Source: Sinisalibacter lacisalsi (GTDB lineage: Bacteria; Pseudomonadota; Alphaproteobacteria; Rhodobacterales; Rhodobacteraceae). Taken from it: 64,000 nucleotides of DNA. Location: the NCBI RefSeq assembly GCF_014640115.1, contig NZ_BMGI01000001.1, positions 332,501 to 396,500 of the forward strand, given 5' to 3'. This document shows, one piece after another, positions 14,443 to 23,089 of the stretch (position 1 is its first letter; every line of letters starts with the position of its first letter). The position numbers and the translations under genes were made by a program. The notes below the pieces were generated by a model that saw only the letters and a list, made by a program, of their open reading frames with translations, was not told the DNA's origin and did not search any database.

Positions 14443-17324
14443 TCGCCGAGCCCCGGCGTCAGCAGCGGCCGCAGAAGCGCGATCGGGTGCGCGCGCAGGC
14501 TGAGCCGCATCGAGACGTAATCTTCCACCACCGCTTCCCCGAGGCTCATCTCGGGCAGCGTCACCGGCGGCTCGGTGATGACCTCGCCATCTATATCCCT
14601 TGAGAAGAGCGGCAACGGGGCCTCGCCACCGATCGCGCGCGCCTGCCAGAGCGCCTCGCGCCGGTCGAGGCCCAGCGCGGCGAAAGCGTCGGCCTCGGCC
14701 AGCCGGGCGAGCAGGCGGGGTGGTGTGCCCGCGCGGCGCCAGACATCGTCCACCGCGAGGTAGCCATTGCCGCGCGCCGCGGTGATCCAGCGCGCCTCTT
14801 CCTCCGCCATGCCGCGGATCTGGCGAAACCCGAGCCGGAGCGCGAGCCCGCCCTTGCCGTCGGGTTCCATCACGTTGTCCCAGTATGAGGCGTTGACGCA
14901 AATGGGGCGCACCTCCACCCCGTGCTCGCGTGCATCGCGCACGATCTGCGCCGGGGCATAAAAGCCCATCGGCTGGCTGTTGAGCAGCGCGCAGGCGTAG
15001 ATCCCGGGATGGTGGCGCTTGAGCCAGGCGCTGGCATAGACCAGGAGCGCGAAGCTCGCCGCGTGGCTCTCGGGAAAGCCGTAGGAGCCGAAGCCCTCGA
15101 TCTGGCTGAAACAGCGCTGGGCGAAATCCTCGTCATAGCCGTTCGCCCGCATCCCCCGCAGGAAGCGTTCGCGAAATTCGCTCACGTGGCCGAGCTTCTT
15201 GAAGGTGGCAAGTGCCCGGCGCAGCCGGTCGGCCTCGTCGGGGGAAAAGCCCGCGCCGATGATGGCGATCTGCATCGCCTGTTCCTGGAACAGGGGCACA
15301 CCCAGCGTCTTGCCCAGCACCGCGCCGAGCGCGTCGGAGGGAAAGCTCACCGCCTCCTCGCCGTTACGCCGCCTGATGAACGGGTGAACCATGTCGCCCT
15401 GGATCGGGCCGGGCCGGATGATCGCCACCTGGATCACGAGATCGTAGAACGAGCGCGGTTTCATCCGCGGCAGGAAGTTCATCTGCGCGCGGCTTTCCAC
15501 CTGGAAGATGCCCACGCTGTCGGCCCGGCAGAGCATGTCGTAGACGGCCGGGTCTTCCGGCGGCAGGCTTGCCAGCGTGAAATCGGTGTGGTGGTGGGTT
15601 GAGATGAGGTCGAAGGCCTTGCGGATGCAGGTGAGCATTCCCAGCGCGAGCACGTCTACCTTGAGGATGCCGAGCGCGTCGATATCGTCCTTGTCCCACG
15701 AAATCACCGTGCGGTCTTCCATCGTGGCGTTTTCCACCGGCACCAGCTCGTCGAGCCTGCCCTCGGTGATGATGAAGCCGCCCACGTGCTGGCTGAGGTG
15801 GCGCGGAAAGCCCTGGATCCCGTCCACGAGGCTCATCACCAGCGCGAGCTGTGGGTCACGCGGATCGAGCCCGATCTCGCGCAGCCGGTCTTCGCGCATC
15901 CCGCTGCCGCCCCATCCCCAGACCTGGGACGACATCGCCGCGATCGTGTCTTCCGATAGCCCCATCGCGCGCCCCACCTCGCGGATCGCCCGCTTGCCCC
16001 GGTAATGGATCACCGTGGCGCAAAGCCCGGCGCGGTGGCGGCCATACCTTTCGTAGATATGCTGGATCACCTCCTCGCGCCGTTCGTGCTCGAAATCGAC
16101 GTCGATATCCGGCGGCTCGTCGCGCGCCTCGCTCACGAAGCGTTCGAACACCATGGTGCCGATCTCGGGGGAAACGCTCGTCACCCCCAGCGCGTAGCAC
16201 ACCACCGAGTTCGCCGCGCTACCCCGCCCTTGGCAGAGAATGCCGCGCGAACGGGCGAAATCGACGATGTCGTGCACGGTCAGGAAATAGGGCTCGTATT
16301 TCAGCTTGCCGATCAGCGCGAGTTCGTGTGCCAGCATCCCCCGCACCCGCTCCGGGGCGCCGCCCGGGTAACGCGCGCGCAGCCCGGCGCGGGCCAGGCG
16401 TTCGAGCCGCGCGGCGGGGGTTTCGCCCTCGGCGATCTCGGACGGATATTCATAGCGCAGCTCGTCGAGGCTGAAACGACAGCGCGCCGCGATCTCGCCG
16501 GCCCGGCGCACCGCGCCCTCTTGGCCGCGAAACAGCCGCAGCATCTCCGCCTCGGACCGCAGCCGCCTTTCGGCGTTGGGCTGGGCGAGCAGGCCCAGTT
16601 CGTCCACCCGGCACCCGGTGCGAATCGCGCTGAGCACGTCCACCAGCTTGCGGCGGCGGGCGTGGTGCATGATCGGCTCGGCACTGGCCACGGTGGGCAG
16701 GCCAAGCGCCTCCGCCAGATCCGACAGCCGGGCAAACCGCGCAGAATCTGCGCCGTCGTAGCGTGGCGCCATCACCAGCGCGACCTGCCCCGCGAAAGCG
16801 CGGCTGAGTCGCGCCACCTGCCCGCGCCAGCCCTCCGGCGCCGGTTCGGGCGGGTGCAGCAGCATTTCCATTCCGGCGCCGAATTCCAGCACGTCGCCCA
16901 CCCGGATCAGCGCTTCCCCCTTCGGTGCGCGGCGGCGTCCCAGCGTGATCAACCGGGTGAGTCGCCCCCAGGCCGCCCGATCACGCGGCAGCGCGGTGAA
17001 CGCCACGCCCTCCTCCGTCACGATCCGCGCGGCAGGGATCAGCCGGGGCACGGTGTAGATATCTGCCGAGGCCGGGTGTGGGCATCCCTCCGGCGCGGGC
17101 GGCCCGAACAGCCCGTGCGTGGCATCGAAGGCCCGCCGCTCCGCCACAAGCCGCGCGATCTCCCGTGCCGCCACGTGAGCGCGCACGATTCCGGCCACCG
17201 AATTCTCATCGGCGATGGCAAGCGCGGGCATCCCCGTCAGCGCCGCCCGCTCAACGTAGTCCTCCGGGTGCGACCCCCCGGTGAGAAACGTGAAGTTCGA
17301 TGTGATCGATAATTCTGCAAACAT
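14430..17324 (-). CDS. dnaE2: Error-prone DNA polymerase III alpha-type subunit, C-terminally short
   Basis: A 964-residue DnaE2-type polymerase starting MFAELSITSNFTFL, the normal N-terminus (a GTG seven codons upstream is possible). The PHP domain covers about residues 1-300. The palm has PPDIDVDFEHERREEV with catalytic aspartates and QGRGSAANSVVCYALG; then LKVDVLALGMLT, finger and HhH regions (FGSYGFPESHAASFALL) follow. The family is usually about 1,050-1,150 residues and ends in an OB-fold (the RQRPG region); this protein stops just after SLRAHPIALLR, so the OB-fold is missing. No imuA or imuB gene adjoins it. It may still polymerise, but translesion partners and function are uncertain. 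Confidence 0.88.
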   Translation of the reverse strand: MFAELSITSNFTFLTGGSHPEDYVERAALTGMPALAIADENSVAGIVRAHVAAREIARLVAERRAFDATHGLFGPPAPEGCPHPASADIYTVPRLIPAARIVTEEGVAFTALPRDRAAWGRLTRLITLGRRRAPKGEALIRVGDVLEFGAGMEMLLHPPEPAPEGWRGQVARLSRAFAGQVALVMAPRYDGADSARFARLSDLAEALGLPTVASAEPIMHHARRRKLVDVLSAIRTGCRVDELGLLAQPNAERRLRSEAEMLRLFRGQEGAVRRAGEIAARCRFSLDELRYEYPSEIAEGETPAARLERLARAGLRARYPGGAPERVRGMLAHELALIGKLKYEPYFLTVHDIVDFARSRGILCQGRGSAANSVVCYALGVTSVSPEIGTMVFERFVSEARDEPPDIDVDFEHERREEVIQHIYERYGRHRAGLCATVIHYRGKRAIREVGRAMGLSEDTIAAMSSQVWGWGGSGMREDRLREIGLDPRDPQLALVMSLVDGIQGFPRHLSQHVGGFIITEGRLDELVPVENATMEDRTVISWDKDDIDALGILKVDVLALGMLTCIRKAFDLISTHHHTDFTLASLPPEDPAVYDMLCRADSVGIFQVESRAQMNFLPRMKPRSFYDLVIQVAIIRPGPIQGDMVHPFIRRRNGEEAVSFPSDALGAVLGKTLGVPLFQEQAMQIAIIGAGFSPDEADRLRRALATFKKLGHVSEFRERFLRGMRANGYDEDFAQRCFSQIEGFGSYGFPESHAASFALLVYASAWLKRHHPGIYACALLNSQPMGFYAPAQIVRDAREHGVEVRPICVNASYWDNVMEPDGKGGLALRLGFRQIRGMAEEEARWITAARGNGYLAVDDVWRRAGTPPRLLARLAEADAFAALGLDRREALWQARAIGGEAPLPLFSRDIDGEVITEPPVTLPEMSLGEAVVEDYVSMRLSLRAHPIALLRPLLTPGLGDQSA

Positions 17325-17354
17325 GGCGTGAACGAGTATATTCACGTTTTGTTC
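17319..17354. promoter_or_regulatory. Two near-consensus LexA (SOS) boxes at dnaE2
   Basis: The alphaproteobacterial LexA site is GTTC-N7-GTTC. At 17340-17354 the plus strand reads ATTC-N7-GTTC, and at 17319-17333 it reads AAAC-N7-GAAC (reverse orientation), each one base off. The second overlaps the dnaE2 start codon. SOS control of dnaE2 is well known, which supports the reading; the mismatches keep confidence low. Confidence 0.35.
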
Positions 17355-17384
17355 TAACGTGGAGTCCCCGTGTCTTGCGGGTGG

Positions 17385-17882
17385 CTACAAACGGTCCTCG
17401 AATTTCGCGATCACCTCCCGGTAGATGTCGCGCTTGAACGGCACGATCTTTTCGACGAGATCGCGCGGGTCCAGCCATGTCCAGCGGCTGAACTCGGGAT
17501 GCGCCGTCTCGATCACGATCTGGTTGTCGGCGCCGTGGAAGCGCATCAGATACCAGCGCTGTTTCTGCCCCCTGAAGCGCCCTTTCCAGATCCGCGGCAC
17601 CACCTCGGCCGGCAGATCGTAGGTCAGCCACCCTGGGTATTCGGCCTCGACGGTGACCAGATCGCGGCTCACCCCGGTTTCCTCCTCAAGCTCGCGCAAG
17701 GCCGCTTCGAGTGGGTCTTCGCCCTCGTCGATTCCGCCCTGGGGTGCCTGCCAGGCGGTTTCGCCGGTGCCGAGCTTCGCCGCGTCGAGCCGCTGGCCCG
17801 CGAAGATCAGCCCCTTCGGATTGGCCAGCATGATACCCACGTTGGGGCGGTAGGGCAGGGCAGAGATTTCGTCGGGTGACAT
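17385..17882 (-). CDS. rppH: RNA pyrophosphohydrolase (Nudix)
   Basis: A 165-residue RppH/NudH-type hydrolase. The Nudix box runs [20 protein letters not shown] and TGV, with the metal-binding REXXEE core. The N-terminal [21 protein letters not shown] and the WYLMRF strand are typical of RppH. It removes pyrophosphate from mRNA or diadenosine polyphosphate 5' ends, starting mRNA decay. It is followed downstream by the convergently unrelated dnaE2 promoter region. Normal family length; cytoplasmic. Confidence 0.92.
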   Translation of the reverse strand: MSPDEISALPYRPNVGIMLANPKGLIFAGQRLDAAKLGTGETAWQAPQGGIDEGEDPLEAALRELEEETGVSRDLVTVEAEYPGWLTYDLPAEVVPRIWKGRFRGQKQRWYLMRFHGADNQIVIETAHPEFSRWTWLDPRDLVEKIVPFKRDIYREVIAKFEDRL

Positions 17883-18010
17883 CGTGCGATCCGGATGGTT
17901 GGTTTTGCCGTCGACAACCTAGCCCAGTTGCGAGGCAAGACCAACAAACGATGACCGGCCGGTCGAAACCAAGGTTCAGGAATCTGCAGAATCACGTTAG
18001 GGTGATCGCC

Positions 18011-18847
18011 ATGAAGACAAGCGCCGCCGATACGTTCCTGTCCCGTCATCCCTTCCTTTCGTTCGCCGCGATCGCCTATGGCATCTCGTGGAGCGCATGG
18101 GTTTTCGGTCTCACGCAGGGAGAGGGCACGTTGGCCACGCTCGCCCACTATTCGGGGGGCTTTGGCCCCTTGCTGGCCGGGTTGATCATGGTTGTCGCGC
18201 TGGGCCGTGATCCATGGGCTTGGGCCAAAGGATTGCTCAAATGGCGCGTGGCCCCGCGGTGGTATGTTTTCGTTCTCGGTTGGCCGGTGCTTCTGGTGGC
18301 GATCACCTCCGTCCTGTTTGTCGGGCTTGGATACCGGATCGACCTTGGTCTCGTTCCCGAGCGTCTTGCGTCCTATGCCCCGGTGTTCCTGGTGATGGCC
18401 CTTATCGGGGGCGGCAACGAGGAGCCGGGGTGGCGCGGCTTCGCCTTGCCGACCCTGCAAGACCGGCTTTCACCCCTCCGTGCAACCCTGCTGCTTGGCA
18501 TCGTCTGGGCCTTCTGGCACCTGCCTCTCCTCTGGGGCGATCCGACGGTGCGTGCGGGCGAGGTTCCCTTGTCCGATCTCGCGCTTCGGGTCGGGCTGTT
18601 GCTGGTTTCGATCACCGCGCACGCGTTCTGGTATACGTGGCTCATGAACCGCACCGGCAGCGTTCTGCTCTGCCTCGTCTTGCACGCCGGTTACAACACC
18701 GCAAATGGCCTTCTGGTCCTCGTGCCCGAGGCGGAGATGCACGGGGCGGCCGAAGAAATCCTGCTTCCCCTTATGACCGGGGTCGTCGTGGCCTCGGTGA
18801 TCATGCTGATCGTCGCCACCCGCGGGCGCCTGGGAAAACCGGCCTGA
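18011..18847 (+). CDS. CPBP-family intramembrane protease-like protein
   Basis: A 278-residue membrane protein with about eight hydrophobic segments. The family motifs are present: EEPGWR at residues 137-142 (glutamates and Arg), FWHLP near 172 and HAGYN near 225, which together form the putative metal site of CPBP (Abi/CAAX-type) proteases. The start was placed at MKTSAADTFL, preceded by GGGTGATCG; a longer frame would overlap rppH, which is divergent. It may process prenylated or other membrane peptides, but bacterial members mostly lack known substrates. It ends at a shared terminator with ctpA. Confidence 0.8.
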   Translation: MKTSAADTFLSRHPFLSFAAIAYGISWSAWVFGLTQGEGTLATLAHYSGGFGPLLAGLIMVVALGRDPWAWAKGLLKWRVAPRWYVFVLGWPVLLVAITSVLFVGLGYRIDLGLVPERLASYAPVFLVMALIGGGNEEPGWRGFALPTLQDRLSPLRATLLLGIVWAFWHLPLLWGDPTVRAGEVPLSDLALRVGLLLVSITAHAFWYTWLMNRTGSVLLCLVLHAGYNTANGLLVLVPEAEMHGAAEEILLPLMTGVVVASVIMLIVATRGRLGKPA

Positions 18848-18876
18848 ACCGGAGTTCGGGCGCCGGACCGGAAAGG

Positions 18877-18906
18877 AAAAGGCCACCCCGCAAGGGATGG
18901 CCTTTT
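18877..18906. terminator. Bidirectional terminator between CPBP gene and ctpA
   Basis: Stem AAAAGGCCA / TGGCCTTTT around a 12-base loop. It reads as a T-tailed hairpin on both strands and lies 30 bp after the CPBP stop and 23 bp after the convergent ctpA stop. Confidence 0.85.
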
Positions 18907-18928
18907 GTTCGTCAGGTGGACGATCGCG

Positions 18929-20269
18929 TCAGCGGTTGGTGTCCATCGCCACGGTGGCGAGCCCCTTGAGCAGGTCCAGCGCGTAGGAAAGCTGGAAATC
19001 CTGATCGCGCAGCTTGGCGGCTTCTTCCGCGGCGGCCAGCTCATCCTCGATCAGCTTGATCTCGTCTTCGCTCAGGCTGTCGTTGTTGAGGCGACCGCGC
19101 AGATCGGCTTCCGAACGGGAGCGGCGAGTTTCGTCTTCACCATTCTCCTCGACTGGTGTGCGCGGCGGTTGCTGAACCACGATGTCGGGGCTCACGCCCA
19201 GAGCCTGGATCGAGCGGCCCGACGGCGTGTAGTAGCGCGCGGTGGTCAGGCGCATCGCCCCGTCGCCACGAAGCGGCATCACCGTCTGCACCGAGCCTTT
19301 GCCGAAGCTCTTGGTGCCCACGATGATCGCGCGGTGATGGTCCTTGAGCGCGCCGGCGACAATCTCGGAAGCCGAGGCCGAACCGCCGTTGATCAGCACG
19401 ATGATCGGCTTGCCTTCGGTGATGTCGCCCGGCTCTGCATTCACCCGCTCGGTGTCTTCCGGGTTCCGTCCCCGGGTCGAGACGATCTCGCCCGATTCGA
19501 GGAAGGCGTCGGAAATCGTTATGGCCTGGTTGAGCAGGCCGCCGGGGTTGTTGCGCAGATCGAGCACCACGCCGGCGAGCTGGTCCATGCCGCCCAGTTC
19601 CTCGACAGCCGAATCGAGGCCGTCCTTCACGTTCGAATAGGTCTGATCGTTGAAGGTGGTGATGCGGATCACCGCGATGTCACCCTCGGTGCGCACGGTG
19701 GCGGCGGTCAGCTTGATCGTGTCGCGAATGATCGAAACATCGAACGGCTCGTCGACGCCTTCACGCACCACCGTGATGATGATTTCCGAGCCCACCGGCC
19801 CGCGCATCAGGTCGACGGCCTCGTCGAGCGTGAGGCCAAGCAGGCTCTCGCCGTCAACGTGGGTGACGAAATCGCCGGCCTGAATGCCGGCCGCGTCGGC
19901 CGGGGTGCCGTCCATCGGAGAGATGACCTTCACGAAACCGTCTTCCTGGCTGACCTCGATCCCGAGGCCGCCGAAGGAGCCGCGCGTCTGCACCCGCATG
20001 TCGGCGGCGTCGTCCGGCGCAAGATAGCTCGAGTGCGGATCGAGCGAGGTCAGCATCCCCTTGATCGCGGCTTCGATCAGTTCCGCGGGCTCAACCTCTT
20101 CGACGTACTGCGAACGAATGCGCTCGAACACGTCACCGAAAAGGTCGAGTTGTTGGTAAATGCTTGAATTTCGCGTCGCCTCCTGGGCGATGAGGGGACC
20201 GGCCACTTGCGTGGTCAGGATCGCCCCGGCGAGCGTGCCGCCAAGCGCGGCCATCAGGAATTTTTTCAT
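18929..20269 (-). CDS. ctpA: Carboxyl-terminal processing protease (S41)
   Basis: A 446-residue periplasmic serine protease. An N-terminal signal anchor (KKFLMAALGGTLAGAILTT) is followed by a PDZ domain (about residues 85-170, GSFGGLGIEVS), and then the S41 catalytic core with GGSASASEIVAGAL (nucleophile Ser) and GTKSFGKGSVQT (general-base Lys). The C-terminal 70 residues are acidic and coiled. The ATG with GGAG upstream was chosen; a 12-residue extension is possible but would overlap the ribosome binding site. It lies 16 bp after the EnvC-like gene, a usual envelope-remodelling pair in these bacteria. Confidence 0.93.
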   Translation of the reverse strand: MKKFLMAALGGTLAGAILTTQVAGPLIAQEATRNSSIYQQLDLFGDVFERIRSQYVEEVEPAELIEAAIKGMLTSLDPHSSYLAPDDAADMRVQTRGSFGGLGIEVSQEDGFVKVISPMDGTPADAAGIQAGDFVTHVDGESLLGLTLDEAVDLMRGPVGSEIIITVVREGVDEPFDVSIIRDTIKLTAATVRTEGDIAVIRITTFNDQTYSNVKDGLDSAVEELGGMDQLAGVVLDLRNNPGGLLNQAITISDAFLESGEIVSTRGRNPEDTERVNAEPGDITEGKPIIVLINGGSASASEIVAGALKDHHRAIIVGTKSFGKGSVQTVMPLRGDGAMRLTTARYYTPSGRSIQALGVSPDIVVQQPPRTPVEENGEDETRRSRSEADLRGRLNNDSLSEDEIKLIEDELAAAEEAAKLRDQDFQLSYALDLLKGLATVAMDTNR

Positions 20270-20285
20270 GTCTGCTCCGGATCTT

Positions 20286-21431
20286 TCAGTTTTCGGGCCC
20301 CACAAACCAGGTACTCGGGTCCAGCGGCGTTCCGTTCCGTCTCAACTCTATATAAAGCGACTCGGTGGCCTGCGCGCCACCTCCTTGCGCAGATGACATC
20401 AAAAAGGCTTGATCCTCCGACATCAAGGCGCCACCCATCAGCCCCACCGGCGCGCCTCTCGGCAATACCTCGCCGACCTCGCCGAACACCTGGCCCAGTC
20501 CCGAAAGCACGAGCAAGTACCCTTCGCCGGGCTCGAGAATCGCCACCTCGCCATAGTCGAGCAGGGGCCCGAGGTAGCGAATCGTCGCGGGCCAGGGCGT
20601 TGTTACCAGAGTCAGCGGCCGTGTCGCCACCACCCAGCCGGGACGGCGCACACCCGCCGCGTCAGCTTCCTCGAAGCGCCGGATCACCCGGCCGAGCACG
20701 GGCATCTCCAGCGCGCCCTGGGCTTCGGAGAAATCCGGTTGGGCAATCGAAACCGATGTCTCTTCAACCGTCGTGCTCATCAACCCGCTGGCGAAGCTCT
20801 CCAGCGTGTCGGAGGAATTGATGAGGTTCTCCATCGCCGCTTGGTCGGCAACGAATCGCCTTGGCAGATCCGTGCGGTTGGCCACCGCCTTCGACAGCTC
20901 CGTTCGCGCGGTCTGCACACCCTGCAACCCCTCCTCCAGAGTGCTCACCGCCGTCTCCTGCAGCGCGCGCAGCATCGCCACCTCCTGCAGGGCCCTGCGC
21001 AATTGCGCCGCTTCCTGCGAAAGTGCGGGTGTCACATCGGACAGGATCATGCCCGAACGCACCGTGCCCAGCGGCCCCGAGGGATGAAGCAGAAGGTGCG
21101 ATTCCGGCGCTGCCTCGATCGACTGCAGAACCCCCAGCAATTGCGCCAGCCTCTCGCTTTCGGCCGAAAAGACACCATGGATCGCGCTTTCGCGGATCGT
21201 CGCCTGCCGTAGCCCCTCGCGCAGCGCCGCAAGCCCCTTTTCATAGGCCTGAACCGTCTGTGTCAGCGCCGCCACGCGGTCACGTGCGCCCTCCGCGGCT
21301 TCCAGCGCCGCACTGGCCCCCTGCAACTCGTCCATCGCGGCCCGCGCGCTCTGGGTCGGGTCGGTCTGCGCCGTGCTCGCCGCCGGGCCGAGTGCGAGCG
21401 CAAGGGCGAAGAGAAGCGCCGCTCCCCTCAC
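20286..21431 (-). CDS. EnvC-like murein hydrolase activator with degenerate LytM domain
   Basis: A 381-residue exported protein: signal peptide (LLFALALALGPAASTAQ), a long coiled-coil region (about residues 30-225) and a C-terminal M23/LytM-type domain. The metal-binding histidines of active LytM enzymes are absent: the DYGEVAILEPGEGYLLVL segment has no His where active enzymes carry one. This is as in EnvC, which activates amidases at the septum instead of cutting peptidoglycan. Its stop codon is close to ctpA and its start overlaps the end of gpmI by 4 bp. Confidence 0.82.
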   Translation of the reverse strand: MRGAALLFALALALGPAASTAQTDPTQSARAAMDELQGASAALEAAEGARDRVAALTQTVQAYEKGLAALREGLRQATIRESAIHGVFSAESERLAQLLGVLQSIEAAPESHLLLHPSGPLGTVRSGMILSDVTPALSQEAAQLRRALQEVAMLRALQETAVSTLEEGLQGVQTARTELSKAVANRTDLPRRFVADQAAMENLINSSDTLESFASGLMSTTVEETSVSIAQPDFSEAQGALEMPVLGRVIRRFEEADAAGVRRPGWVVATRPLTLVTTPWPATIRYLGPLLDYGEVAILEPGEGYLLVLSGLGQVFGEVGEVLPRGAPVGLMGGALMSEDQAFLMSSAQGGGAQATESLYIELRRNGTPLDPSTWFVGPEN

Positions 21432-22951
21432 CGGACGATCAGGCTCTCGCCTGTCATTTCCTCGGGCTGTTCAAGCTCCATCAGTTCAAGCAGCGTCGGC
21501 GCGAGATCGCAGAGCTTGCCGCCTTCGCGCAGGGCGATGCCCTCGGGACCGCCGACCAGCACCACCGGCACCGGGTTCGTGGTATGCGCGGTATGCGGCC
21601 CGCCGGTTTCGGGGTCGACCATGGTTTCGCAATTGCCGTGATCGGCGGTCACGATCATCGCGCCGCCCGCCGCCTCAAGCGCGGCGAGAACCTCGCCAAG
21701 CGCGGCGTCCACCGTCTCCACCGCCTTGATCGCGGCCTGCAGATCGCCGGTGTGCCCGACCATGTCGGGGTTGGCGTAATTGGTCACGATCAGGTCATAG
21801 CCCTTGCCGATTGCCTCGACGAAATGCGCCGTGACCTCGCCCGCGCTCATCTCGGGCTGGAGATCATAGGTTGCCACCTTGGGGCTCTGCGCCATGTAGC
21901 GGTCTTCGCCCTCCTCGGGTTCTTCCTTGCCACCGTTGAGGAAGAAGGTGACGTGCGGGTATTTCTCGGTCTCCGCCAGCCGGAACTGTTTCAGCCCATG
22001 CCTGGCCACCCACGACCCGAGGGTGTTGACGATATCGCGCGACGGGAAAACCGTGGTCATGTAGCTGTTGTGGCCGGTGGAATATTCCACCATCCCCAGC
22101 AGCCCTGCGAGCTTCGGCCGCGTGCCCACGTCAAACTCGGCAAACCCCGGCTCGCCGATGGCGCGCAGGATCTCGCGCACCCGGTCGGCGCGGAAGTTGA
22201 TGCAGAACACGCCATCACCATCCTCGATCCCGGCATGACCCGCGATCACGGTTGGCTTGATGAACTCGTCTGTCTCGCCCCGCTCGTAGGCGCGGGCAAT
22301 GGCCTCGTCGGCGCTCGCCGCCACCTCGCCCATCGCTTTCACCATCGCGTCGTAGGCCAGCGTCACCCGCTCCCAGCGGTTGTCACGGTCCATCGCGTAG
22401 TAGCGACCCGAAACGCTCACCACCCGCGCGCCTTCCGGCAGGTCGGCCTCGAAGGCCGCCACCTGCTCGCGCGCCGATTTCGGCGCCACGTCGCGCCCGT
22501 CGGTGATGACATGCAACGCCACCGGCACGCCGGCCGCCCGGATTTCCCTGGCGGCGGCGACAATGTGATCCTGGTGCGCGTGAACGCCGCCCGGGCTCGT
22601 CAGGCCGAAGAGATGCGCGGTGCCGCCCGAGGTTTTCACCGCGCGAATGAAGTCCTGAAGCGCGGGCTTCGTGCCGAACTCGCCGTCTTCGATCGCGAGT
22701 CCGATCATCCCGAGGTCCATCGCCACCACCCGGCCCGCGCCGATATTGGTGTGCCCCACCTCGGAATTGCCCATTTGCCCGTCGGGCAGGCCCACCGCGC
22801 GGCCATCTGTTCTCAGCGTGCCGTGCGGGCAGGTCTCCCAGATCCGGTCGAAATTCGGCGTGTTGGCGAGTTTCACGGCGTTGTTTTCGCGTTCCTCGCG
22901 CAGGCCGAAACCGTCGAGAATGCAAAGGACGACGGGCTTGGGAGTGGTCAT
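21428..22951 (-). CDS. gpmI: 2,3-bisphosphoglycerate-independent phosphoglycerate mutase
   Basis: A 507-residue manganese enzyme of the alkaline phosphatase superfamily that interconverts 3- and 2-phosphoglycerate. MTTPKPVVLCILDGFGLR holds the first metal Asp; MGNSEVGHTNIGAGRVV has the catalytic Ser; GVHAHQDH and VTADHGNCETM supply more ligands. Normal length. It is the first gene of a gpmI-envC-ctpA string with overlapping ends. The enzyme belongs to lower glycolysis/gluconeogenesis, linking Calvin-cycle 3-phosphoglycerate to biosynthesis. Confidence 0.95.
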   Translation of the reverse strand: MTTPKPVVLCILDGFGLREERENNAVKLANTPNFDRIWETCPHGTLRTDGRAVGLPDGQMGNSEVGHTNIGAGRVVAMDLGMIGLAIEDGEFGTKPALQDFIRAVKTSGGTAHLFGLTSPGGVHAHQDHIVAAAREIRAAGVPVALHVITDGRDVAPKSAREQVAAFEADLPEGARVVSVSGRYYAMDRDNRWERVTLAYDAMVKAMGEVAASADEAIARAYERGETDEFIKPTVIAGHAGIEDGDGVFCINFRADRVREILRAIGEPGFAEFDVGTRPKLAGLLGMVEYSTGHNSYMTTVFPSRDIVNTLGSWVARHGLKQFRLAETEKYPHVTFFLNGGKEEPEEGEDRYMAQSPKVATYDLQPEMSAGEVTAHFVEAIGKGYDLIVTNYANPDMVGHTGDLQAAIKAVETVDAALGEVLAALEAAGGAMIVTADHGNCETMVDPETGGPHTAHTTNPVPVVLVGGPEGIALREGGKLCDLAPTLLELMELEQPEEMTGESLIVR

Positions 22952-23089
22952 CGGGGGCCTCGCTTTCTGTTGCTCCCTATCTAGCCTCCGGCCCGGGCGC
23001 AGACAATGGCCTCGCCCGGCACCGCGGGAATTGACTTGCGACCGCGCCGATGGCGGTTACCCTGCGCGCACATCACAAACAGCATCACC

